In this document: positions 34,427 through 43,178 of the stretch, in pieces
Numbering within the stretch: position 1 is the stretch's first letter
Layout: each line of letters begins with the position of its first letter
Assembly (NCBI GenBank): GCA_937879855.1
Contig: CALFMO010000064.1
Span: forward strand, 1-64,000
DNA: 64,000 nt
Origin: an uncultured Acidobacteriaceae bacterium
GTDB lineage: Bacteria; Acidobacteriota; Terriglobia; Terriglobales; Acidobacteriaceae
Direction: 5' to 3'
Made by a program: the position numbers and the translations under genes
The notes under the pieces: model-generated
What the model was told of the DNA's origin: nothing
Database searches by the model: none
The model's input: the letters and a program-made list of their open reading frames with translations, nothing else

Positions 34427-35259
34427 TGCAGGCGGGAACGCGAGACACGTCACGCTTCGTCAACATCCTCATGCTTCTTTTTGTTTTCATCGCGATACTG
34501 TTTCTGAGCTCCTGCGGCCATCCCAAGCAAGCGCAGGTGAGCGTTCCACCGCCTCCGCCGCTAGCTCCCGAGGCTGCACCTAAATCTTCCCCAACCACCG
34601 AGGCCGAGGGTCAGCCGTCTGCAAACATCCCGAGCCCAAGAGAAAAAGCAAATCGCAAACCGGAAGAAGACGCCGACCTGGCCGAGCCCATGTTGCCTGC
34701 CGGCGCCAAGCCCGTCACCACGGAAACCGGGCTCGCCAGTTGGTACGGTCCTCCCTACCACAACCGCCGCGGCTCGAATGGCGAAATTTATAACATGCAC
34801 GCCATGACGGCCGCGCACCGCACCTACCCACTCGGCTCCATTGTGCGTGTCACCAACCTCAAGACCGGGGCCGCCGCCCTGGTGCGCATCACGGACCGCG
34901 GCCCGTTCATTCCCGGCCGCATCGTCGATCTCTCTCTCGCCGCAGCGCAAAGACTCGACGTCTACAAGCCGGGTGTAGCCCGCGTGAAAGTGGAACTGAT
35001 GCAGTCTGCCGCGACGTCGGACACTCCCGGGAAGTGGGCGGTGCAGATTGGTGGATTTCCGCACGAGCCGGCGGCGACCAAGCTCGCCGATCACCTAAGA
35101 CGCCGCTATCACACCGCCGACGTGCTGTGCTTTGCCAGTCCCTCCGGGAACTGGTGGATTCGCATCCGCGTCCCCGACGACGACCACGCCCGCGCCCAGC
35201 AACTCGCCGCCGAAACCCGCACTACCGAAGGCGCAGTCTTCCTGGTGCGGTTAGACTAA
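34426..35259 (+). CDS. rlpA: RlpA-type septal lytic transglycosylase lipoprotein with SPOR domain
   Basis: This 277-residue protein has a lipoprotein signal ending LFLSSC, a proline-rich linker, the double-psi beta-barrel RlpA domain (TGLASWYGPPYHNRRGSNGE ... VRITDRGPFIPGRIVDLSL) and a C-terminal SPOR domain (GKWAVQIGGFPHEPAATKLA). The catalytic-site Asp lies in TDRGPF. RlpA cleaves naked glycan strands at the division septum, and SPOR binds such strands. The start is the ATG overlapping the preceding stop. Confidence 0.92.
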   Translation: MQAGTRDTSRFVNILMLLFVFIAILFLSSCGHPKQAQVSVPPPPPLAPEAAPKSSPTTEAEGQPSANIPSPREKANRKPEEDADLAEPMLPAGAKPVTTETGLASWYGPPYHNRRGSNGEIYNMHAMTAAHRTYPLGSIVRVTNLKTGAAALVRITDRGPFIPGRIVDLSLAAAQRLDVYKPGVARVKVELMQSAATSDTPGKWAVQIGGFPHEPAATKLADHLRRRYHTADVLCFASPSGNWWIRIRVPDDDHARAQQLAAETRTTEGAVFLVRLD

Positions 35260-35266
35260 TGTCGCG

Positions 35267-36034
35267 ATGAGCGCGATCGAAGTAATTCCTTCCTCCACGC
35301 GATTCCGTGGCGCAAGCCTCATGCTCGCCTCTGCCATTATTTATCTGGCGCTTCGAGTGGCGGGTTTTCACAGGCTGTTTGCGGACGACGCCGAAGGGAT
35401 CGGCGCTCTGCTGCAAATCATCGGCACGCTCTACAGCGTCGTTTATGCGTTCGCGACCTACGTGATCTGGGGACAATTTGCTGCAGTTGAAAATGAAATC
35501 TTGCGGGAGTCGGGCGGGCTGAAGGATCTTATTCTTTTTAGCAAGCGCCTGAAAGAGACAGCGCACGATCCGATCGTCAGGGCGGTACGCGCCTACGCCC
35601 GCGGAGTCGTCGAATCGGAGTGGGGAATGCTCTCCAGGGGTGAAGATACAGGGCGGACCGACAAGCTATTCTCAGGAATTCTGTCCAGCCTCACCGAAGT
35701 CAAACCGGAAGATGAATCCGAGCAGAGGGTCTACGAGCGCCTGCTGGAAATTGCCAATCAGGCCAGTGCTCATCGCGATGAAAGACTCGCCCTCAGCGTG
35801 AAGCGGATCCCTCGCACGCTTCTTCTTTTCGTCACGCTGACGGCCGCGACCATTTTATTTCTGTTATTTTTCTTCCCGTTTCACAATTTGGCACTCGGCC
35901 CGGTAGCCATCGCCATCGCGACGATGTTATTGTTCTTCGCGCACTTCGTGCTTACTGATCTGGATAATCCTTTCGAAGGCACGTGGAACGTCGACTCCGA
36001 GCCCTTCAACGATCTCGCCACAAGATATCGATAG
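35267..36034 (+). CDS. Integral membrane protein of the DUF4239 type
   Basis: This 255-residue protein has two membrane helices near the N-terminus (about 15-33 and 50-70), a helical cytoplasmic region, and two helices near residues 186-228. It ends in a typical motif (LTDLDNPFEGTWNVDSEPF), which suggests the DUF4239 family (bestrophin-like layout). Function is unknown. It follows rlpA with a seven-base gap and is probably in the same operon. Confidence 0.75.
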   Translation: MSAIEVIPSSTRFRGASLMLASAIIYLALRVAGFHRLFADDAEGIGALLQIIGTLYSVVYAFATYVIWGQFAAVENEILRESGGLKDLILFSKRLKETAHDPIVRAVRAYARGVVESEWGMLSRGEDTGRTDKLFSGILSSLTEVKPEDESEQRVYERLLEIANQASAHRDERLALSVKRIPRTLLLFVTLTAATILFLLFFFPFHNLALGPVAIAIATMLLFFAHFVLTDLDNPFEGTWNVDSEPFNDLATRYR

Positions 36035-36141
36035 AGGAACGCACGGACACAAGACGCGCCGTACGCTCATCGGATTTCCCATAGCATCTGGCTGACAAGC
36101 CTCCGCCCCGAATGTTATCGTTTCCGCCAGGTGAATCCGCG

Positions 36142-36489
36142 ATGACCGATCCCAATTGCCTCTTCTGCCGCATGATCCGCGGCGAAATCCCGACCAAGAA
36201 AGTTCACGAGGACGAACATGTCTTCGCCTTCGAAGACATCAAACCGCAAGCCCCGACGCACGTCCTTATCGTTCCTAAGAAACATTTCGCCGGATTGAAA
36301 GAAGCCGAGGCCGCTGATGCGGAAGTCATTGGCCGCTGCCACCTCGCCGCTGCCCAAATCGCCCGCCAGCGCAACATCGAGCAGGGATACCGCACCGTCC
36401 TCAACGTCGGCCCCGGCGCCGGACAATCCGTCTTCCATCTCCACGTACACCTTCTCGGTGGACGCCCGCTCAGCTGGCCCCCGGGCTAG
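36142..36489 (+). CDS. HIT-family nucleotide-binding protein
   Basis: This 115-residue protein has CLFCRMIRGEIPTKKVHEDE at the start and the histidine triad HLHVHLLGGR near the end, with the helix region between. This matches the HinT-like branch of the HIT superfamily, which hydrolyses nucleoside phosphoramidates and binds purine nucleotides. The ATG at 36142 (MTDPNCLFCRM) is chosen over an upstream ATG at 36112. Confidence 0.93.
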   Translation: MTDPNCLFCRMIRGEIPTKKVHEDEHVFAFEDIKPQAPTHVLIVPKKHFAGLKEAEAADAEVIGRCHLAAAQIARQRNIEQGYRTVLNVGPGAGQSVFHLHVHLLGGRPLSWPPG

Positions 36490-36645
36490 CAGTTAAATTG
36501 TTACGGCATCGTTCAGGAAATAATTAGACGGCAGACGAGCGCCGGGGCTCGATAAGTAGACAACGGCAAAATGACGGGGGAGAAAGTCCTACGCGGTGGG
36601 CAATAGCTCGTGTGCCGCTGGCGTTCGATCTGCGGTGGAATCCAC

Positions 36646-37314
36646 CTACTGCACCGTCGGCCTTATATCGTCCGGCGCTCCGTGCCGCCGCAACAACTGG
36701 GGCAGATTCTGCGAAAACGCCGACCGCGGCAGCACCATGTCGCACCCCACTTCGTGCGCCTTCTGCTTCAGGTCTCCCTGCACGTGCGACAGGAATCCGA
36801 TGATTGATGTCCCCTTTTTCAGCTTGCTCTTCAGCTTCGGGATCAGGGTCAGCGGTTTCACGCTGGCCAGATTCAAATCGAAGATAATGAGCGACGGTTT
36901 CTCTTCCCCGTTCTGCTCCATCTTCTCCATCAGATCCTTGTCGGTCTTCACGAACTCAACTTTCACGTTGAGCTTGCGCGCCGTCTCCTGAATCTTCGCC
37001 ATAAAGAACAGGTCCTCAATAAAAGCAAAGATGCGCGAGTTCGCGTCGCCATTCATGGGCAGGGGTTCGGGTTCCGGCTGGAGATATTGGGCCGCAAACC
37101 CCGGCCGCTGCCGCCCACCCTTGTGCCCGTTGTTGTTGCCCCCGGCCAGTGCGGCCCGGTAGCTGTGATCCATCGGCGCCGTATAGATGCCGTCTTTGTT
37201 CTCGCGGCTCAAGCCCTGTCCGGGCTTTTGTCCGCGCTGGTTGTGAGGACGGCGTCCGCGCCGCCTGCGTCTTCCTCCTCCACCACCGGAGGGTCTTCCT
37301 GGTCCAGCGTTCAT
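36646..37314 (-). CDS. Receiver-like protein with basic, glycine/arginine-rich N-terminus
   Basis: The first 90 residues are disordered and basic (MNAGPGRPSGGGGGRRRRRG then QRGQKPGQGL). The rest has a receiver-like alpha/beta fold (SRIFAFIEDLFFMAKIQETA, LIIFDLNLASVKPLTLIP, SIIGFLSHVQ). The usual acidic pocket of a response regulator is not clear, so this may be a pseudo-receiver that is not phosphorylated. A basic Arg/Gly tail on such a fold suggests RNA or membrane binding. It lies next to the EAL-HDOD gene on the same strand but 384 bases away. Confidence 0.75.
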   Translation of the reverse strand: MNAGPGRPSGGGGGRRRRRGRRPHNQRGQKPGQGLSRENKDGIYTAPMDHSYRAALAGGNNNGHKGGRQRPGFAAQYLQPEPEPLPMNGDANSRIFAFIEDLFFMAKIQETARKLNVKVEFVKTDKDLMEKMEQNGEEKPSLIIFDLNLASVKPLTLIPKLKSKLKKGTSIIGFLSHVQGDLKQKAHEVGCDMVLPRSAFSQNLPQLLRRHGAPDDIRPTVQ

Positions 37315-37698
37315 AGTCCTCTCAAGCTGTTTCGAAAATGTTGCAGAATTTTACAGATCCCAAAGGCCCCACCAGTCGCGCACTTCTGCCGCTCGGGCGT
37401 AGACTTGCCCGCCACCTACAATCGAATCGACGCAGTTGCGGGTTGCGACTGGACACACGGTGGAACGAACCCCAACTTCTGAAACGAACTGCTCTTCGCG
37501 AATAAAACCTTACTGCTTTGAATTTCTATCGATTTCGTTTATCGGATCCGTTAAGGCGCCGCCTCGGATCGGCTGGCGCGGAAGGCCTGCGCGGGAACGA
37601 GGCCTAAATGAGAACACCTTAATGGTACTCGTCCCGGCCAAACCGCGCAAGGCCTCTCTGGCTCCCTTTTTGCACAGGAGGTCATGACTTCCCGTTCC
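37315..37698. other. 384-bp gap without a convincing gene
   Basis: The region lies between the receiver-like gene (start at 37314) and the end of the EAL-HDOD gene. A strong ribosome-binding-site-like word (CACAGGAGGTC) precedes an ATG at 37684, but the frame is antisense to the EAL-HDOD gene and resembles nothing known. No repeat of the recognised families is seen. Confidence 0.4.
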
Positions 37699-38991
37699 CT
37701 AGGCGCCGCCGGCCGGGCGGGCATTCTTCTCTTCACTCCCGTTCGAGACCTCCCGCGCCCACTGCTGCGCCTGCCAGTAGTCGCCCGCCACGTCTTCGGA
37801 ATTCAGCCGCATACTGGCGCTCAATTGCGCCGCCGCCGTCCAATCCCCGCTTTCGTGCGCCAGCATTAGACGAAACACTGGCCCGAGAACGCTCGGCTGT
37901 CCCAGAAGCACCGCCTTGGTCTCATGATCCAGCGGGATTTTTTCCAGCACTTCCGCCATGGGCATTTCCAGCATGGCATCGATCAGCGACAACAGGCCCA
38001 ACAGAAACAAATCCGATTCGCCGTGCGGTACGCGGGGAGCCAGCAATTCGCCAAATCGCGCGCGCACCAGCGCCGATAGCACCAGGTCAGAGGTTTTATC
38101 CTGCCCCGCTCCCACCGCCGCCACCAGCCGCACCCACCGCCGAACGTCGCGCTCGCCCAGAATCGACAGCGCATGTCGCACCGAGTGGATCTCGCTCTGG
38201 AAGCCGAACACCGCCGAATTCAAATACCGCAGCAGGCGGTAACACACCGACGCTTCCGCCTTAACCAGTTTCTCCAGTTCCGTCAGGTCCAGGTCCGGGT
38301 GCGATACTTCCTGCAGCATGCGCATGTAATTCATCTGATGGGCCGGCATGTCCCGCGTCTTCATCATTTCCGGACGGCGGAAAAAATATCCCTGGAAATA
38401 GACGAAACCCTGATCCCGCGCCCGCCCAAAATCCGCCCGAGTCTCGATTTTTTCCGCCAGCATGCGGCAGCGCCACGGCCCGAACTGCTTGATCAATTCC
38501 GCTTGTTGCTCTGCGGTAGTCAGCTGCATTTCGACCTTGATGATGTCGGCGATGTCTGCCAGAGCTTCGCGAGGGTCGTTGGCCACATAATCATCCAGTG
38601 CGAGCATGTATCCCGCTTCTTTCAAACTGCGGCAGGCAGCCACCACGTCCGGATCCGCGGGAACCGATTCCAGCACCTCGACCACCGTCGATGTCGACGG
38701 CAGCAGCGTGACCAGTCCTTTGATCAGAGTATCCCGCGTGCAATTCACGAATGCCCGCCGCCCATCGCACAATACATCCAGTCCCACCAGCAGCGAACGG
38801 TCCAGCGTCGCCCGCGAAGCCTCATCCCGGTTTCCGTTGAACGCATTCTCCAGCCCGTCCCGAAACAGCAGTTCGTATCCGAAGACGCGTTCTTCCCGAT
38901 CAAAAATCGGTTGCCGCGCCACATATCGCCATGGCTTTGGATCCACGACCGGGGCCTTGGCCGCACCTTTTCCCGCAGACGGATTGCTCAT
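37699..38991 (-). CDS. EAL-HDOD signalling protein with degenerate EAL site
   Basis: This 430-residue protein has an N-terminal EAL-like domain (VARQPIFDREERVFGYELLF, VEVLES, LALDDYV, GYFFRRP) and a C-terminal HDOD domain (HALSILGERDVRRWVRLVAA). The catalytic EAL triad is altered (YELLF in place of EALLR), and the usual metal-binding residues are not all present. It is therefore probably a cyclic-di-GMP sensor or scaffold rather than an active phosphodiesterase. HDOD domains mediate protein signalling. This type is frequent in environmental bacteria. Confidence 0.87.
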   Translation of the reverse strand: MSNPSAGKGAAKAPVVDPKPWRYVARQPIFDREERVFGYELLFRDGLENAFNGNRDEASRATLDRSLLVGLDVLCDGRRAFVNCTRDTLIKGLVTLLPSTSTVVEVLESVPADPDVVAACRSLKEAGYMLALDDYVANDPREALADIADIIKVEMQLTTAEQQAELIKQFGPWRCRMLAEKIETRADFGRARDQGFVYFQGYFFRRPEMMKTRDMPAHQMNYMRMLQEVSHPDLDLTELEKLVKAEASVCYRLLRYLNSAVFGFQSEIHSVRHALSILGERDVRRWVRLVAAVGAGQDKTSDLVLSALVRARFGELLAPRVPHGESDLFLLGLLSLIDAMLEMPMAEVLEKIPLDHETKAVLLGQPSVLGPVFRLMLAHESGDWTAAAQLSASMRLNSEDVAGDYWQAQQWAREVSNGSEEKNARPAGGA

Positions 38992-39146
38992 ACGCTACCT
39001 ATCGGCAACCGACCTCAAAACCTGAAGGGGAGTAGTCAGGCCGCTTCGAAAAACCAGGATGAATCGAAGATAAGAACCCGCTCAGATCGGAAAAATTTCA
39101 ACAGGTAGGGTTGGACGCCACAACTCAAGGATGTGAAGGAAGGTGG

Positions 39147-39187
39147 GTGCCCCACCCTTCTCGCGCCTTCTGCGAGAGGGTGGGGAT
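39147..39187. repeat. Hairpin family CCCCACCC... copy between pheT and the EAL-HDOD gene
   Basis: The sequence CCCACCCTTCTCGC (from 39154) pairs with GCGAGAGGGTGGGG with one bulge, and GGGTGCCCCACCC precedes it. It lies 91 bases downstream of the pheT stop. Related copies are at 46042, 54241 and 57789. Confidence 0.65.
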
Positions 39188-39277
39188 TTTGACTCTCCTA
39201 GGGCTGAGGCAGGCGACTCACGACTCACCGTTATCATCCGGACTTTCTCATTGGGAATTTTTCCAAGCTGGGAAGGT

Positions 39278-41431
39278 TCAAACTCTCTGCACTCCACCCA
39301 TCTTCGTCAGCGCCCCTACCATCTTCCCCGACCACTGTGCCACCTCATCCTCGCGCAGCGTACGCTCCGCCGACTGAAACCGCACCCGCAACAACACCGA
39401 ATATTTCCCCGCTGCAATCGACCTACCACGGAAGATTTCCACCGGGCGGAACTCGCGCAACTCGCGAATGTCCAACTCGGCCACGGTCTTCCGGATCTCG
39501 ATGAACTCGACTTGGTCCGGGAATACAAACGAAAAATCCCGCTCCACCGCCGGATATTTTGCTAACGGCGTGAATCGAACCGGCCGCAATCCAATCTGGT
39601 ACAGCTGTTCCAAATCGAATTCCGCCAGGTACACGTCCTGCCTTAGCTTCCGCGCCGCGGCCACTTCCGGATGGATCTGCCCGAATTGAGCAACTACTGC
39701 GGCATGGATCTTTGCCCGCGCAGAACGTCCCGGATGAAAATAGTCCGCCGTCTCGCGGTCGTAACTTATGTTGTCCGAAATTGGCGCGAGCAAATTCTCC
39801 ACGTCACCCTTGAATCCGCGAAACAATTCGGCGGCCACCGCCTGCTCGCCCTTGCTCACATCCAACGCGCCACTCACCGGCAATGCCGCGCGAACTGCGG
39901 CTGCCGTTGCGCCAAGAGAAGCCCGTTTCGGCTCCACGCGTCCACTGCTCGCGAGCCCATAGACGCTCCCCACTTCGAACAAGCGCGCCTCCGCCACATC
40001 GCGATTCAAATTCCACGCCAGCATGTCGAGCATGCCTGGCGCCAGCGAAGTCCGCATCACCGACGCTTCTTCGCTCAGCGGATTCTCCAACTCAAGTACC
40101 TTCATCTCAGTCGACGAAGACGAAAACCTCTCCGCATCCGCGTGCGAAATAAATGATAACGACAAGGCCTCGTTGTACCCCAACGCCAGCGCGCGCTGAC
40201 GCAACGTCGCATCCATCTCCGCGTGCGGCAACTCCACCACCGCGCCGCTATAAGCCGGAAGCGTGTTATCAAATTTGTCGTAGCCGTGCAGCCGCGCGAT
40301 CTCTTCGATCACGTCGATCTCGCGCTCCACATCCAGCCGCCAGCTCGGAATATGCACGCGAAACTGCGCGTCGCCCTGGCCCTCGGGAATCAGCACAAAG
40401 CCCAGCCGCTTCAGCAATCCAAATATCTCGTTCGCGTCGAGCTTCCCGCCCAGAATGCGCCGCACCTCGGACAACCGGAGCACCACCGGCGCCAGGTCCA
40501 TCCCCCGCGACACGACGTCGACCACGCTACCCGATTCCCCGCCGCCGGACTGCAGAATGAGTTCGGCCACGCGATCGCACGACGGCACCGTCGATTCAAA
40601 ATCCGCCCCGCGCTCGAACCGGTGCGAAGCATCCGTATGCAGCGCGTGCCGGCGCGACATCTTCCGCACAATTCCCGGATCCCACCACGCCGACTCGATC
40701 AGGATGTTCCGCGCCTTCTCGGTGATCATCGTGTCGTACCCGCCCATCACTCCCGCCAAGCCCACCGGTTTGCGAGCATCACACACCACGAGGTCTTCGG
40801 AAGTCAGCTTGCGCTCCACGCCGTCGAGAGTCTTCAGCGTCTCGCCGTCCCGCGCCTTGCGAACAATAATTTTCCCGCCCTCGAGGAGGTCCATATCGAA
40901 CACGTGCGTAGGTTTTCCCATTTCCCACAGGACGTAATTCGTGGCGTCCACGGCATTTGAAATCGGCCGTTGATCGAGCAACTGCAGCCGATGAGCAATG
41001 TTTTCGGGAGCAGCCTTGATGCGGGTCCCGCGGATAACCCGCGCCGAGAAGCGAGGACAAAGTTGCGGCTCTTCCACGATGATCGGGAAAGGCGCGTCGT
41101 GAGAGTGCTTTGAAAGGGCGCGGCTTTCAGCCGCGCCGCCAGTGCTCCCACCCGAGACCGCGGCTTTAGCCGCTGAGGCTGAGAGCTGAGAGCTGACAGC
41201 TGACAGCTCTTTCAGCTGCAAATCATAAATGGCAGCCGCCTCCCGCGCCACGCCGTAATGATTCATCGCGTCCGGCCGGTTCGTCCCAATCTCCATCTCA
41301 AACACGGTATCGGCGCCCGTCCCGCTGATGCCCTCGACCGCAATCCCCACATTGGTCAGATCTTCAGCCAGTCGTCGATCATCGACAGTGAGATCAACAA
41401 AATCGCGAATCCAATTTGATGAGAGTTTCAT
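39278..41431 (-). CDS. pheT: Phenylalanyl-tRNA synthetase beta subunit
   Basis: This 717-residue protein matches the bacterial beta subunit: an N-terminal region (MKLSSNWIRDFVDLTVDDRR, GTNRPDAMNHYGVAREAAAI), the B3/B4 editing region (RFSARVIRG onward), B5, the catalytic-like core, and a C-terminal anticodon-binding ferredoxin-like domain. Unlike normal PheT, residues 76-111 are encoded by three repeat modules (41099-41206), inserted in frame between the N-terminal region and the editing domain. The usual tRNA-binding domain of long PheT proteins is absent. It forms the charging enzyme with PheS. Confidence 0.95.
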   Translation of the reverse strand: MKLSSNWIRDFVDLTVDDRRLAEDLTNVGIAVEGISGTGADTVFEMEIGTNRPDAMNHYGVAREAAAIYDLQLKELSAVSSQLSASAAKAAVSGGSTGGAAESRALSKHSHDAPFPIIVEEPQLCPRFSARVIRGTRIKAAPENIAHRLQLLDQRPISNAVDATNYVLWEMGKPTHVFDMDLLEGGKIIVRKARDGETLKTLDGVERKLTSEDLVVCDARKPVGLAGVMGGYDTMITEKARNILIESAWWDPGIVRKMSRRHALHTDASHRFERGADFESTVPSCDRVAELILQSGGGESGSVVDVVSRGMDLAPVVLRLSEVRRILGGKLDANEIFGLLKRLGFVLIPEGQGDAQFRVHIPSWRLDVEREIDVIEEIARLHGYDKFDNTLPAYSGAVVELPHAEMDATLRQRALALGYNEALSLSFISHADAERFSSSSTEMKVLELENPLSEEASVMRTSLAPGMLDMLAWNLNRDVAEARLFEVGSVYGLASSGRVEPKRASLGATAAAVRAALPVSGALDVSKGEQAVAAELFRGFKGDVENLLAPISDNISYDRETADYFHPGRSARAKIHAAVVAQFGQIHPEVAAARKLRQDVYLAEFDLEQLYQIGLRPVRFTPLAKYPAVERDFSFVFPDQVEFIEIRKTVAELDIRELREFRPVEIFRGRSIAAGKYSVLLRVRFQSAERTLREDEVAQWSGKMVGALTKMGGVQRV
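41099..41206. repeat. Triple repeat block inside pheT
   Basis: On the plus strand it contains the hairpin GGCGCGGCT-TTC-AGCCGCGCC (41117-41137), the hairpin GCGGCT-TT-AGCCGC (41160-41173), and a heptamer array of AGCTGAG/AGCTGAC units (about 41177-41209). The whole block is translated. Confidence 0.85.
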
Positions 41432-41439
41432 GAAGTCGG

Positions 41440-41455
41440 CTTCTAGCTCTTAGCT
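41440..41455. repeat. Short heptamer array at the stop of the inserted gene
   Basis: The sequence CTTCTAGCTCTTAGCT contains two AGCT units seven bases apart. It overlaps the TAA stop (41452-41450) of the gene inserted between pheS and pheT. Confidence 0.55.
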
Positions 41456-41872
41456 CGTTCGGTAACTGATTGCCCCGTCGTTCGCCCATGTGAGAGCGGC
41501 ACTCTTGGCGGCAATATGAATAAACGCATTCCATTCGTTTACCCAGAGACTTCTAAAACTTGAGCCAGAAGGCAATGATTCCAACAGTTCGGCCTTGATG
41601 TTCTTATTCATGTCGCAGGCATCGATCGTTATACTGGGCTTGGTGAATGGGTACTTTGGGTCCGGGGGCTCCATCACGATGAACAGTAATCCAGAGATCT
41701 CAATGCGCCCGCTCTTGTAAGCCTCTCGCCGTTCCGGCGGATCTTCCATTTTGCCGACCCAAACTGCAAGGTCGAATGTCACTCTGCGTTCTGCGTAGTC
41801 AATTGCGATTCCATGAACGTCGGCGTCGTGCAATCCGTTCGGCAGCGTGTTCTCTAGTTCTTCTAAGGTCAT
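41450..41872 (-). CDS. Hypothetical protein inserted between pheS and pheT
   Basis: This 140-residue soluble protein has a beta-rich, charged pattern (LPNGLHDADVHGIAIDYAER and then EISGLLFIVMEPP). No family is assigned with certainty; the LHDAxV start has some resemblance to Imm50-like immunity-protein families, which is only a weak inference. Genes between pheS and pheT are unusual. Heptamer arrays flank it on both sides (41440-41455 and 41883-41916). Confidence 0.7.
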   Translation of the reverse strand: MTLEELENTLPNGLHDADVHGIAIDYAERRVTFDLAVWVGKMEDPPERREAYKSGRIEISGLLFIVMEPPDPKYPFTKPSITIDACDMNKNIKAELLESLPSGSSFRSLWVNEWNAFIHIAAKSAALTWANDGAISYRTS

Positions 41873-41882
41873 TGACTCTTAC

Positions 41883-41916
41883 TTAGCTAAAAGCTAAGAG
41901 CTAATAGCTAACAGCT
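41883..41916. repeat. Heptamer array (AGCTAAA/AGCTAAG) at the pheS stop
   Basis: The units AGCTAAA, AGCTAAG, AGCTAAT, AGCTAAC and AGCT follow each other. The pheS stop (41923-41921) is four bases away. On the pheS strand the array follows the stop as AGCTGTTAGCTATTAGCTCT. Confidence 0.8.
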
Positions 41917-41920
41917 TCTT

Positions 41921-43036
41921 TCATCCAAACTGCTGCAGGAATCTGACGTCCCCCTGAAAGAACAACTGAATATCATCCACGCCATACTTCAGCAGTGCGA
42001 GCCGGTCCACGCCCATGCCGAAGGCAAATCCCGAAACCTTCTTCGGGTCATATCCGTTGTCCTTCACAAACTCAAACACATTCGGATCGACCATCCCGCA
42101 ACCCAGTACCTCGATCCATCCCGTCTGCTTGCACGGACGGCACGGCTCCGCTCCGCGCTTCCCGCTGCCGCCGCAAATAAAGCAGGTGACAAACAACTCC
42201 GCGCTGGGCTCGGTGAACGGGAAGAACGAAGGCCGGAAATGCGTCTTCACCGACGAACCGAACAGGGCCTTCATCGCGTGATCGAGCGTCCCCTTCAAAT
42301 CTCCAAATGTGATGTTGGTATCGACCGCGAGTCCTTCGATCTGGTGAAACATCGGCGAGTGGCTCGCGTCCGGAGGATCGTTGCGATGCACCGTCCCCGG
42401 AATGATGATGCGAATCGGCGGCCGCATCTTTTCCATCGTCCGGATCTGCACTGGAGAAGTATGCGTGCGCAGCAGCAACCGCTCGCGCTGCGGCTGATCC
42501 TGCTGCCCCGCGATGAACAACGTATCCTGCGTGTCCCGCGCCGGATGGTTTGGCGGAAAATTCAACGCCTCAAAATTGTAGTAATCGGTCTCGACCACGG
42601 GCCCCTCGGCGACGGAGTACCCCAGCTTCTGAAACACCGAAACAATTTCCCGCCAGGTTCGCATCACCGGATGCTCGGCGCCAATCGCCCGCCGCACTCC
42701 GGGCAAAGTGATATCGACCCGTTCGGACGCCAGCGAATCCTCGCCAGCGCTCGCGACGTGCGCGCTTTCCACTAGTTCCTGAATCCGCGCCTTCAATTCA
42801 TTGACGCGAATGCCAGCCTCGCGCTTGGCCTCTTTCGGCGCGCCCTTCAACCACAGATCATTAATCTGCGTGAGAATGCCGTTCTTGCGCGCCAGCCAAC
42901 GGTCGCGAAACGCCTTCAGCTCCGCCTCGTTGCGAACCTCCGCAGCTTCCTTCGCGCACGCATCAACGCACGCGCCGGCAGCCTTCTCCAGAGCCGCCGC
43001 CGAATAGTCCGCAAGTTTGGGAACGATGTAGGCCAC
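41921..43036 (-). CDS. pheS: Phenylalanyl-tRNA synthetase alpha subunit
   Basis: This 371-residue protein has the N-terminal coiled-coil region and the class II catalytic core, with motif 2 HTSPVQIRTMEKMRPP and the zinc-finger-like segment CFICGGSGKRGAEPCRPCKQ, followed by GWIEVLGCGMVDPNVFEFV and a motif 3 GFAFGMGVDRLALL. It charges tRNA-Phe with phenylalanine together with PheT. The N-terminal coiled coil, about 85 residues, is the tRNA-binding part. It lies downstream of rplT, after 397 bases of repeats. Confidence 0.96.
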   Translation of the reverse strand: MAYIVPKLADYSAAALEKAAGACVDACAKEAAEVRNEAELKAFRDRWLARKNGILTQINDLWLKGAPKEAKREAGIRVNELKARIQELVESAHVASAGEDSLASERVDITLPGVRRAIGAEHPVMRTWREIVSVFQKLGYSVAEGPVVETDYYNFEALNFPPNHPARDTQDTLFIAGQQDQPQRERLLLRTHTSPVQIRTMEKMRPPIRIIIPGTVHRNDPPDASHSPMFHQIEGLAVDTNITFGDLKGTLDHAMKALFGSSVKTHFRPSFFPFTEPSAELFVTCFICGGSGKRGAEPCRPCKQTGWIEVLGCGMVDPNVFEFVKDNGYDPKKVSGFAFGMGVDRLALLKYGVDDIQLFFQGDVRFLQQFG

Positions 43037-43084
43037 GTTCTTTCTTTCGCCCCTTCGGGGCTTGCTGCTCCTTGTTTTCGCTTA

Positions 43085-43104
43085 CCCACGGCTTACGCCG
43101 TGGG
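43085..43104. repeat. Hairpin word CCCACGGC-TTAC-GCCGTGGG
   Basis: The 8-bp arms are the same as at 13106-13125, with loop TTAC instead of TTGC. The left and right flanks (CCCCTTCGGGGCTTG and TTTCGCCGCTTCGCGGCTT) also match the other copy, so the whole block is repeated. Confidence 0.85.
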
Positions 43105-43178
43105 CTGCACTCTTTCGCCGCTTCGCGGCTTGCGTTGTTGTATTGCCCAATGCGCCGCGATCGCGGATCTCTGTTACG

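Noticed and set aside
37556..37672. Considered as a cyclic-di-GMP riboswitch before a signalling gene
   Set aside because: The conserved core and tetraloop receptor are absent, and the nearby signalling gene runs in the opposite direction.
37684..37869. Reading frame preceded by a strong ribosome-binding-site-like sequence, antisense to the EAL-HDOD gene
   Set aside because: It encodes 61 residues with no recognisable pattern and overlaps the end of a well-supported gene; chance is the simpler explanation.
41117..41213. Considered as a CRISPR-like array because of its repeats
   Set aside because: Units are seven bases and have no spacers; the block is part of a coding gene and belongs to the heptamer family.
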